In this document: one piece after another, positions 6,955 through 13,132 of the stretch
How positions within the stretch are numbered: the stretch's first letter is position 1
How the letters are laid out: every line of letters starts with the position of its first letter
Source of the DNA: CAYZJV01 sp964616275
GTDB lineage: Bacteria; Spirochaetota; Spirochaetia; Sphaerochaetales; Sphaerochaetaceae
Direction of reading: 5' to 3'
NCBI GenBank assembly: GCA_964616275.1
Contig: CAZTUL010000061.1
Coordinates: 1-13,132 of the forward strand
Length of the DNA stretch: 13,132 nt
Notes under the pieces: generated by a model
What the model was told of the DNA's origin: nothing
Databases searched by the model: none
Seen by the model: only the letters and a program-made list of their open reading frames with translations
Made by a program: the position numbers and the translations under genes

Positions 6955-7520
6955 TTAGTGAGATCTTGCATCCCAACCAAGACGAGCTCCTTTAATCATT
7001 TCAACGACCATGGTTTCAGGATGTTCTGCCTTAAAGATACCACTACTTGAACCGGTACCCTGGACACCTCCGACAATCACTTTGTATACATCTTCTCCAG
7101 ATTTAATTCCAGCACCCTGAAGAACAAGCATGTCTCTCTTTATGTGCTGCACAGNNNNNNNNNNNNNNNNNNNNNNNNNNNNNNNNNNNNNNNNNNNNNN
7201 NNNNNNNNNNNNNNNNNNNNNNNNNNNNNNNNNNNNNNNNNNNNNNNNNNNNNNGCGGATTGGAGAGCCTCTGGAAGAATTTTCCCAGTTGTGGGTCCAC
7301 TGGCAATTGGATCTATATGTTGTCCAAATACGAACAGCTGTGTGGTAGCAACACTTACCTGATACACATCACAGGGAGAGCAAGTAAGCATTACCTGTAC
7401 ATCAAAATCTGCAGCAGCTTTATCTGCAATACGAGCTAACTCTACCAGGTCTGCACCATGCATCTCATTTTTTGGATTTATTACGAAGATCGGCTTTGAT
7501 CCACTTACTTTTTTAACCAT
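6955..7520 (-). CDS. Triosephosphate-isomerase-like protein (archaeal-type), interrupted by an assembly gap
   Basis: Two halves flank gap 7155-7254. The N-terminal 88 residues include FVINPKNEMHG, whose N15-x-K17 matches the catalytic N-x-K pair of triosephosphate isomerase, and QHIDPIASGPTTGKILPEA, typical of the shorter archaeal-type enzymes. The C-terminal 65 residues carry the phosphate-binding LQGAGIKSGEDVYKVI and GSSSGIFKA. The expected catalytic histidine and glutamate fall in the missing middle, so activity cannot be judged. A good site (GAGGAG, 7529-7534) precedes the ATG at 7520. The gene lies between IclR and the sugar kinase, which suggests isomerisation of a phosphorylated ketose or tetrose rather than housekeeping glycolysis. 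The family usually has about 220-255 residues. Confidence 0.8.
7155..7254. other. Assembly gap (100 N) inside the TIM-like gene
   Basis: Exactly 100 Ns, a common placeholder length. The flanking halves of the gene are in different frames across it, so the true missing length is not 100. If the gene is intact the gap length must leave remainder 2 on division by 3, and family length suggests about 200-300 bases. Confidence 0.95.
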
Positions 7521-7556
7521 GAAAAACTCTCCTCTTAAATTGTGTTGATAAATTTG

Positions 7557-8315
7557 CTAGTAGACGAGTTCATTTCCCAGAACCACACTCATATGATCGG
7601 CAATATCTTTTATGTAGAGGGCATGCTTATGCATTGTTTCGTAGGGCATGTTCTGAAGCAATCCAGAGACTCCAATAGCGCCAATTATTTCTTTATGACT
7701 GTTGAACACTGGGGCGGCTACACAGCGAACGCCAACCATTCGTTCTTCATCATCATAAGCATAACCTTGTTCCCGAATTTTACGAAGTTCATCGAAGAGA
7801 GCATCCTTAGTTACCAAAGTTTTCTCAGTGAATTTTTCCATTCCACCGTGAATGGTTTCCTCAATTTGTTCAACGGTAAGATACGCAATGAGTGCTTTAC
7901 CGTGTGCCGTACAATGAGGCAGTGGACTATCGCCTATATTAGTGTAGACTGCCATCGCATTTTCGCTTGCGTATCGATCAACATACACTATTCGATTTTT
8001 TTTATTGCGTAATCCAAAATAGGTACATTCCCCTGTTGTATCGGAAATCTTCTTGAGATATTTATGAACATTGGTTCGTTGATAGTAACTGCTCATTGAT
8101 ATATTCATAAGTTCAAGCAGCTTTGTTGTGAGCACGTATTTATCAGTATGCTCATCCTTCTCAATATATTCGAGTTTTTCAAGTATTTTAATTTTCTGGA
8201 AAATAGAACTCTTACCCTCCAGCAACATATTGGAAAGAGTTGTTATTCCGAGAGGATAATTATTTTTACAAAACACCTCTAATAGATTAAATACTGACTC
8301 CACTCTATCTGCCAT
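7557..8315 (-). CDS. IclR family transcriptional regulator
   Basis: This 252-residue regulator has an N-terminal winged helix-turn-helix (residues about 1-65: DRVESVFNLLEVF, then GITTLSNMLLEGKSSIFQKI). A C-terminal IclR effector domain (about 75-248) includes the segments PLPHCTAHGKALIAYL, MVGVRCVAAPVFN and IIGAIGVSG, which mark the ligand pocket of the family. I start at the ATG at 8315 (MADRVES), preceded at 9 bases by AAGGA (8325-8329), rather than at the TTG two codons upstream. It is the first gene of the minus-strand unit, 36 bases before the TIM-like gene, and diverges from the transporter genes. It very probably controls both sides in response to the sugar or a metabolite. Whether it represses or activates cannot be told. 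Confidence 0.92.
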   Translation of the reverse strand: MADRVESVFNLLEVFCKNNYPLGITTLSNMLLEGKSSIFQKIKILEKLEYIEKDEHTDKYVLTTKLLELMNISMSSYYQRTNVHKYLKKISDTTGECTYFGLRNKKNRIVYVDRYASENAMAVYTNIGDSPLPHCTAHGKALIAYLTVEQIEETIHGGMEKFTEKTLVTKDALFDELRKIREQGYAYDDEERMVGVRCVAAPVFNSHKEIIGAIGVSGLLQNMPYETMHKHALYIKDIADHMSVVLGNELVY

Positions 8316-8379
8316 GATCAACCATCCTTATCAATTTCAACCGGCGATCCATTGTTATATTCTCGAAGAAATACAGCAA
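8316..8379 (-). promoter_or_regulatory. Visible part of the divergent IclR/transporter control region
   Basis: Only 64 bases remain before gap 2. On the minus strand TATAAC (8354-8359) could be a -10 for IclR, with its -35 lost in the gap. TTCT-CGA-AGAA (8360-8370) is a short inverted repeat next to it and a possible operator half. Both are weak calls. Confidence 0.3.
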
Positions 8380-8479
8380 NNNNNNNNNNNNNNNNNNNNN
8401 NNNNNNNNNNNNNNNNNNNNNNNNNNNNNNNNNNNNNNNNNNNNNNNNNNNNNNNNNNNNNNNNNNNNNNNNNNNNNNN
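8380..8479. other. Assembly gap (100 N) over the binding-protein N-terminus and divergent promoter region
   Basis: Exactly 100 Ns. The binding protein downstream lacks its signal peptide and about the first 50-60 residues, and a promoter region should also lie here. The real gap is therefore probably well over 170 bases. Confidence 0.95.
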
Positions 8480-9325
8480 ATGCAAAAAGCTGCAAAAGAA
8501 CTCGGTGGGGTAAGAGTGACTATGGTGAATCCGGCAGAAGCCGATGCTGCACAACAAGTTGCTCTTGTGGAAGACCAAATTGCGAAGGGCGTGGATGCAA
8601 TCTTAGTAGTACCCAATGATCCAGGTGCTCTAGAGCCAGCGTTCAAGAAAGCTAACGATGCAGGTATTCTTACATTCACACATGAATCGGTACTTTCCAA
8701 GAATATCACTTTTGACTTCGAAGCCTTCGACAACGTAGTCTTTGGACAGAACCACATGGACAATCTTGCTAAGGCAATGAACTATGAAGGCGGTTATATT
8801 GTCTTCGTAGGAAACCTTACTGCAGTAACGCACAACACATGGGTCGACGCAGAAATCGCATGGCAGAAAGAGAAGTATCCTAACATGTACTTGCTCCGCG
8901 ACCGACTGGTTTCGGATGAGCGCACAGAAGTGGCATACGAAAAGACCATGGAAGCAATTAAAACCTATGGTGATGAGTTGAAGGGAGTTATTGGTTCTTC
9001 ATCTTCAGATCCTCCAGGGGCTGGACTTGCTGTTGCTGAAAAAGGTCTTCAGGATAAGATTGCTGTAGTCGGAACTTCTGTTGGTTCAATGGCCGGTGCA
9101 GGCTTGGAAGATGGTTCTATTAAAGTGGTTTCAATCTGGAATCCTCAGAACATCGGCTATGGTGCAGTTTGGGTAATCAAGCAAGTATTAGAAGGTAAAG
9201 AAGTTACCGCTGGTACCGATGTTCCAGGACTTGGAAAAATCGACATAGACGGTAAGGTTATTTATGGTGATAAGAGTGGTATTTTGAACATCACAAAAGA
9301 AAATTATAAGAATTTCACCTTCTAA
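8480..9325 (+). CDS. Sugar ABC transporter substrate-binding protein (RhaS/LsrB-like), N-terminus missing
   Basis: The 281 visible residues are a type I periplasmic sugar-binding protein (peripla_BP_4 class). MQKAAKELGGVRVTMV at the gap edge corresponds to the first long helix and second strand, so the methionine at 8480 is internal and the true start, with signal peptide, is in the gap. Typical blocks are VEDQIAKGVDAILVVPNDP, GVIGSSSSDPPGAGLAVAEK and VSIWNPQNIGYGAVWVIKQV. The subgroup resembles rhamnose or autoinducer-2 binding proteins, which does not fix the ligand. Codons often end in C, as in strongly expressed genes. It is the first visible gene of a four-gene transporter operon and is followed by a hairpin before the ATPase gene. 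Confidence 0.9.
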   Translation: MQKAAKELGGVRVTMVNPAEADAAQQVALVEDQIAKGVDAILVVPNDPGALEPAFKKANDAGILTFTHESVLSKNITFDFEAFDNVVFGQNHMDNLAKAMNYEGGYIVFVGNLTAVTHNTWVDAEIAWQKEKYPNMYLLRDRLVSDERTEVAYEKTMEAIKTYGDELKGVIGSSSSDPPGAGLAVAEKGLQDKIAVVGTSVGSMAGAGLEDGSIKVVSIWNPQNIGYGAVWVIKQVLEGKEVTAGTDVPGLGKIDIDGKVIYGDKSGILNITKENYKNFTF

Positions 9326-9357
9326 CATTACAGTTCCGTCGGAAAAAAATTGAAAAT

Positions 9358-9407
9358 TGGTCGGTGTGGGATTATCCTGTCAGTGATATTGCACGATACA
9401 CCGACCA
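9358..9407 (+). terminator. Stem-loop between binding-protein and ATPase genes (partial terminator or mRNA stabiliser)
   Basis: TGGTCGGTGT (9358-9367) and ACACCGACCA (9398-9407) are perfectly complementary over 10 bp around a 30-base loop, which may itself pair TATC (9373-9376) with GATA (9385-9388). TGTTTTAT follows shortly. The hairpin lies after the binding-protein stop (9325) and before the ATPase. In such operons this arrangement usually lowers downstream transcription or protects the upstream message, giving excess binding protein. Confidence 0.55.
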
Positions 9408-9445
9408 CTGTTTTATCAACGCAAATCTAAATGAGGATGATGGTT

Positions 9446-10936
9446 GTGGCTGAAGAATATTGCATCGTTTTAAAACATATCAGCAAGTCATATGCTGGGG
9501 TTGAAGCTCTCGATGATGTGGATTTAGAAATCCGGAAGGGTGAGGTCCACTGCCTCATTGGAGAAAATGGATCGGGAAAATCGACTCTGATTAAAATCAT
9601 TTCAGGAGTAGTGACTCCCTCGCGTGGTGCGAGCATTACCGTAAATGGAAAACACTACACAAGACTCACCCCGATTGATGCAATGCATCAGGGGATTCAA
9701 ATTATCTACCAAGATCTCTCGTTGTTTCCAAACATGTCTGTGGCTGAAAACATTGCAATGAATAAGCTCCTCGAATCAGGGAAAAAGGCTTCAACAAGGC
9801 ATGTTATGGAAGAAATCGCAGCCGAAGCATTGCAGGCAATAGGAGTTGATTTAAGTCTTGATGCATTAGTTGGAGACATCCCCATTGCTAAACAGCAGTG
9901 TGTTGCAATTAGTAGAGCAATCACCTGCGGTGAAAGTCTCATTATTATGGATGAGCCAACCTCCAGTCTGGGAAAGAAGGATATTGAGTATCTATTCACC
10001 ATTATCCGAACACTCAAGGCACGAGGTATCTCGGTATTATTTGTTGGGCATAAATTGAATGAAATTTTCGAGATTGCTGACCGTGTAACCATCTTGAAAG
10101 ATGGGAAAAATTTGGGAACCCATGATATTCACGATTTAACGCATCAGAAAATCATCGAGTTGATGACCGGACGATCTATTACAGTCTCCAGTTATACTCG
10201 TGAGCATATATCTGACACACCGCTTCTCGAAGTTAAAGACCTTTCAAAGACTTTTCAGTTCAAACACATTACTTTTAATCTGTATCCTGGTGAGATTATT
10301 GGCATTACCGGCTTAGTAGGTTCTGGAAGAACGGAACTTGTTTCATCACTTTTCGGACTAAATCCTGCAGATTCTGGAGAGATTCATGTAGAGGGAAAAC
10401 TCATCTCAATCACATCGGTGAAGGATGCCTTACATGCAGGTATTTGCTATATCCCGGAAGACCGTCTGACTCAGGGTTTGTTCATGAATCATTCCATAGA
10501 AGATAACGTTATAGTCACCGTGTTTAAAAAATTAATAAATCGCGTAGGTTTTCTCACCAATAAAAATATTCGAAACACAAGTTCAGAATGGGTAGAAAAT
10601 CTTTCCATTAAAACCCCTTCTGTTGCCCTTCCGGTAAAACAACTCTCTGGAGGAAATCAACAGCGTGTGGTCATTGCTAAATGGCTGGCTCGAAATCCTC
10701 GTATCCTAATTCTCGATGGACCAACCATAGGTGTTGATGTCGGGGCAAAAGAAGAAATTCACAGAATTATTAAAAATCTAGCAAATGAGGGTCTTGGTAT
10801 AATTTTTGTGAGCGATGAAGTTCCAGAAGTTATTCAACACTCCCACAGAATCATACTCATGAAGGAAGGTCAGATTGCTGAGATCATGAATTCCGAAGAT
10901 GTGCATGAAACTGAATTACTCGAGAGACTGGGTTAA
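9446..10936 (+). CDS. Sugar ABC transporter ATP-binding protein, two fused ATPase domains (RbsA/MglA type)
   Basis: This cytoplasmic ATPase powers sugar import and has two tandem nucleotide-binding domains. Numbered from the GTG at 9446, domain 1 has Walker A GENGSGKST (39-47), Q-loop YQDLSLFPNMSV, a degenerate signature (IAKQQCVAI), Walker B LIIMDEPTSSL and H-loop VGHKLNE. Domain 2 has an altered Walker A (GSGRTEL, R295 for lysine), an intact LSGGNQQ signature (from 400) and a Walker B reading LILDGPTIGVDVGAK, where the usual glutamate is glycine (425). I prefer the GTG start (496 residues) because GAGGA (9433-9437) is 8 bases before it; the in-frame ATG at 9431 has no ribosome site. Two permease genes follow directly. 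Confidence 0.92.
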   Translation: MAEEYCIVLKHISKSYAGVEALDDVDLEIRKGEVHCLIGENGSGKSTLIKIISGVVTPSRGASITVNGKHYTRLTPIDAMHQGIQIIYQDLSLFPNMSVAENIAMNKLLESGKKASTRHVMEEIAAEALQAIGVDLSLDALVGDIPIAKQQCVAISRAITCGESLIIMDEPTSSLGKKDIEYLFTIIRTLKARGISVLFVGHKLNEIFEIADRVTILKDGKNLGTHDIHDLTHQKIIELMTGRSITVSSYTREHISDTPLLEVKDLSKTFQFKHITFNLYPGEIIGITGLVGSGRTELVSSLFGLNPADSGEIHVEGKLISITSVKDALHAGICYIPEDRLTQGLFMNHSIEDNVIVTVFKKLINRVGFLTNKNIRNTSSEWVENLSIKTPSVALPVKQLSGGNQQRVVIAKWLARNPRILILDGPTIGVDVGAKEEIHRIIKNLANEGLGIIFVSDEVPEVIQHSHRIILMKEGQIAEIMNSEDVHETELLERLG

Positions 10937-10959
10937 TCCGTATGATGAGGAGTACACAA

Positions 10960-11973
10960 TTGCAAAAACATCAGTTTATACCAAAATATATATTCAGACA
11001 CGAAACGATGCTCTTTGTCGTAATGGTGCTATTCACCATAGTTGTCAGTTCAATAAATTCATCGTTCTTTACACCAGAAAATATGTTCGACATTCTCAAA
11101 ACCAGTTCCATTACAGGCATGATGGCTTTGGGAGTGATGGTAGTCATAATTTCGGGTGGTATTGATATCTCATTTACTGCTATTGCAACGGTAAGCATGC
11201 AGGTGACAGTTCGACTCCTTATGTCTATGGATAAGGGAAATATAGTTGTCGCATTTCTTATCGCTGGGATTGTGGGAGCCCTTTTAGGGTGTATCAATGG
11301 ATTCTTGGTGTATAAATTCAAATTACCAACACTGATTGTTACCCTTGGTACTTCAAGTATATTTCATGGTCTTCTACTCTCAATCTTAAGAATTCCGCAC
11401 TTATACAGTGTTCCAAGCTATTATTTTGAATTCAGCAGACTAAATCTCTTCTCTTTCACTACTGCTGAAGGAACTGTAATTGGACTGTCATCACTCACTG
11501 TGCTCTTACTTGTAATGGCACTTTTTGTGTGGCTAGTGTTGAAATTCACCATAATAGGACGTGGAATTTATGCTATTGGCGGTAATTTAGAAGCTGCGAA
11601 GCGAGCTGGTTTTAATATCATGCTGATTCAAATGTTCATCTATTCCTTCATTGGATTTACGGCTGGAATTGCTTCTATTGAATATGTGTCGATGTTCCGT
11701 CACGTACATCCGTTTAACATGATGAATATGATGCTCAACGTTATTGCTGCAGTAGTTCTCGGGGGAACGAGCTTTACCGGTGGTGCTGGTACCGTAGGAG
11801 GAACTCTGCTAGGGGTGTGGATGATTTATATGATTACCAATAGCCTCATTCTTATGGGAGTTCCATCTGAATGGGAACAGGTAGTAATAGGCTTCATCAT
11901 TATTCTCAGTATAGGAATCAGTGCGATGCAGAAGTCCTTGAAAAAAGTAGAGGTGAAAATAATTGAAAACTGA
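10960..11973 (+). CDS. Sugar ABC transporter permease 1 (RbsC-like, BPD_transp_2)
   Basis: This is an inner-membrane channel subunit of 337 residues with about eight to ten hydrophobic segments. Family blocks are MALGVMVVIISGGIDISFTA near the start, the GCINGFLVYKFKLPTLIVTLG segment, the cytoplasmic loop YAIGGNLEAAKRAGFNI that contacts the ATPase, and VVLGGTSFTGGAGTVGGTLLG near the C-terminus. GAGGAG at 10947-10952 is correctly spaced (7 bases) for TTG at 10960. The ATGs at 10942 and 10945 overlap or precede that site and have none of their own, although reinitiation just after the ATPase stop (10936) could use them. The gene ends overlapping the next permease by 11 bases. Confidence 0.9.
   Translation: MQKHQFIPKYIFRHETMLFVVMVLFTIVVSSINSSFFTPENMFDILKTSSITGMMALGVMVVIISGGIDISFTAIATVSMQVTVRLLMSMDKGNIVVAFLIAGIVGALLGCINGFLVYKFKLPTLIVTLGTSSIFHGLLLSILRIPHLYSVPSYYFEFSRLNLFSFTTAEGTVIGLSSLTVLLLVMALFVWLVLKFTIIGRGIYAIGGNLEAAKRAGFNIMLIQMFIYSFIGFTAGIASIEYVSMFRHVHPFNMMNMMLNVIAAVVLGGTSFTGGAGTVGGTLLGVWMIYMITNSLILMGVPSEWEQVVIGFIIILSIGISAMQKSLKKVEVKIIEN
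11950..11955 (+). promoter_or_regulatory. Ribosome binding site for the TTG start of permease 2
   Basis: GAGGTG lies 7 bases before the TTG at 11963, inside the end of permease 1. No ATG is available nearby in that frame, so the TTG start is well supported. Confidence 0.6.
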
Positions 11974-13096
11974 ACACAGAAACAACATACATATCAGATC
12001 AAGTGAGCTGAATCAGTCTTTAGCATATTTTGCTCTCTTTTTAGTGGTGTTCGCACTTATGGCAATTCTTCAACCACGTCGATTTTTCAGTGCATCAAAC
12101 ATCCAACAGTTGGCATTTCAGATTCCTGAGTTCGGAATTCTTGCAATTGGGATGATGGTTGCCATGATTAGTGGGGGTATAGATCTTTCCATAATCACCA
12201 CGGCAAATCTTGCCGGAATTACCTCTGCTATTGTTATGCTTACCTTAAGTCATCGTGGAAGCATGGATTTAAGTGCTCTTCTTAAAGGCATTATGGCTGA
12301 TGAAGGAACGAGAAGTTCACTTCAAGCTGCAATGCCTACTGGAATTGCCATGGTGGGGATTGTCACTGTTACTGTACTTGTCTCACTTGCTGTGGGAGTT
12401 CTTTGTGGTTTATTCAACGGCTTTCTGGTTGCAAAAATCAAGATTACGCCAATACTCGCAACCTTAGGGACTATGAAACTCTATGAAGGAATTGCTCTCG
12501 TCATCACAAAAGGATCTCCACTTACCGGATTCCCCGATGAATTTATATTCCTCGGGAGTGGATCGGTCGGCGGAATGCCTACCCCGATGATAATTTTTAT
12601 TCTTGCGATTATTATGCTCGCACTCCTTCTGAGGAAAACTCCTTTGGGACGAGGTATCTACGCAGTCGGTGAAAATCCACTTGCTGCTCAGTATTCAGGT
12701 TTGGACAATGCAAAGATTCTCATGAAAACCTACGCTATTACTGGACTAATGGCGGGTCTTGCTGCTGTAGTTATGATGGCACGAGTCGATTCAATAAAAG
12801 TGGGATACGGAAACTCTTTCCAGCTGCAGTCAATTCTTGTGGTCATTCTTGGTGGTGTTAGCACCATCGGCGGAACAGGGAATATTATTGGTGTAGTGTT
12901 TAGCGTTTTCATTTTACGAGTTATATCGAGTGGTTTTAATATTATGGGTTTTTCGAACTACATGCGTAACGTCATTTGGGGAGTATTGCTCATTGTGGTT
13001 GCGATAGCACTATCTTCAGGGTTTAAATCTCTTAAGAAATCTAGAGGTACGCAAACTAAAATTCTCAATAAACACGAATCGCTTGAGTCAACGTAA
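11963..13096 (+). CDS. Sugar ABC transporter permease 2 (RbsC-like, BPD_transp_2)
   Basis: This 377-residue inner-membrane permease is paralogous to the gene before it and presumably forms a heterodimeric channel with it, as in two-permease systems such as LsrCD or RhaPQ. Shared blocks are GILAIGMMVAMISGGIDLSI, the LFNGFLVAKIKITPILATLG segment, the ATPase-contact loop YAVGENPLAAQYSGLDNAKI and VVILGGVSTIGGTGNIIG. Unlike permease 1 it carries a hydrophilic insert at about residues 94-127, after the first GGIDLS region. The start is TTG at 11963, supported by GAGGTG at 7 bases and overlapping permease 1 by 11 bases. The C-terminal tail (SLKKSRGTQTKILN) is charged and cytoplasmic. The remaining 36 bases of the window show no supported gene. 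Confidence 0.9.
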   Translation: MKTEHRNNIHIRSSELNQSLAYFALFLVVFALMAILQPRRFFSASNIQQLAFQIPEFGILAIGMMVAMISGGIDLSIITTANLAGITSAIVMLTLSHRGSMDLSALLKGIMADEGTRSSLQAAMPTGIAMVGIVTVTVLVSLAVGVLCGLFNGFLVAKIKITPILATLGTMKLYEGIALVITKGSPLTGFPDEFIFLGSGSVGGMPTPMIIFILAIIMLALLLRKTPLGRGIYAVGENPLAAQYSGLDNAKILMKTYAITGLMAGLAAVVMMARVDSIKVGYGNSFQLQSILVVILGGVSTIGGTGNIIGVVFSVFILRVISSGFNIMGFSNYMRNVIWGVLLIVVAIALSSGFKSLKKSRGTQTKILNKHESLEST

Positions 13097-13132
13097 TCAA
13101 ATTATTAATGAAAAGAGCCCCCCTTCCAGAGA

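Noticed and set aside
8480..8482. ATG at the gap edge as the real start of the binding protein
   Set aside because: The residues that follow match an internal helix of the family. A periplasmic protein needs a signal peptide and the first strand, which must lie in the gap.
5354..13096. Autoinducer-2 (Lsr) system, because of an FGGY kinase with an LsrACDB-like transporter
   Set aside because: The regulator is IclR rather than LsrR, and no LsrF or LsrG gene is in the window. A TIM-like gene stands there instead. The binding-protein resemblance alone does not identify the ligand.
13108..13132. Possible new gene starting with ATG at 13108
   Set aside because: There is no Shine-Dalgarno site and only eight codons are visible. 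The C-rich stretch could equally be the first arm of a terminator cut by the window edge.
1..13132. CRISPR arrays, tRNA or rRNA genes, insertion sequences, phage or defence genes
   Set aside because: No repeated spacer pattern, tRNA-like cloverleaf, transposase, integrase or terminal inverted repeat was seen on either strand.

Overview
The window is a moderately AT-rich bacterial scaffold with two exactly 100-base N runs (7155-7254 and 8380-8479), which look like fixed-size placeholders for assembly gaps. Most genes have clear Shine-Dalgarno sites (AGGAGG-like). The gene content and protein style (DUF2200, TipA-type MerR, RbsABC-like sugar importer with FGGY kinase) would suit a spirochaete of the Sphaerochaeta type or a clostridial Firmicute. 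This is an impression from protein style; no marker gene in the window settles it.

Left part (1-5353), a patchwork of small regulatory and accessory genes. A broken FAD-dependent oxidoreductase (phytoene-desaturase-like) lies at the left edge on the minus strand, apparently reduced by a large internal deletion. On the plus strand follow a DUF2200 gene and an AraC-family regulator with an effector-binding domain, preceded by a perfect 19-bp palindrome over its probable promoter. Convergent to it is a two-gene minus-strand unit: a TipA-like MerR regulator and an uncharacterised ~150-aa protein. The MerR promoter is textbook for the family (19-bp spacer filled by a perfect inverted repeat), its start codon is almost leaderless, and an internal ATG with a perfect Shine-Dalgarno site would yield the drug-binding half alone, as in Streptomyces TipAL/TipAS. 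Divergent from it are a membrane GGDEF diguanylate cyclase and an overlapping HSL-type esterase.

Right part (5354-13132), a divergent carbohydrate uptake and catabolism locus. On the minus strand, in transcription order, are an IclR-family regulator, a triosephosphate-isomerase-like protein (interrupted by gap 1) and an FGGY sugar kinase. On the plus strand are a periplasmic sugar-binding protein (N-terminus lost in gap 2), a duplicated-domain ATPase and two RbsC-type permeases. The likely logic is import of a sugar, ketose or polyol by the ABC transporter, phosphorylation by the FGGY kinase, isomerisation of the phosphorylated product by the TIM-like protein, and control by IclR from the shared intergenic region. 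The substrate cannot be read from the sequence.

The observations most worth checking are the internal TipAS-type start, the near-leaderless MerR promoter, the fully one-sided degeneracy of the ATPase sites, the hairpin between binding protein and ATPase, the run of non-ATG starts in the transporter genes, and the FGGY/TIM-like pairing as a possibly uncharacterised sugar pathway.
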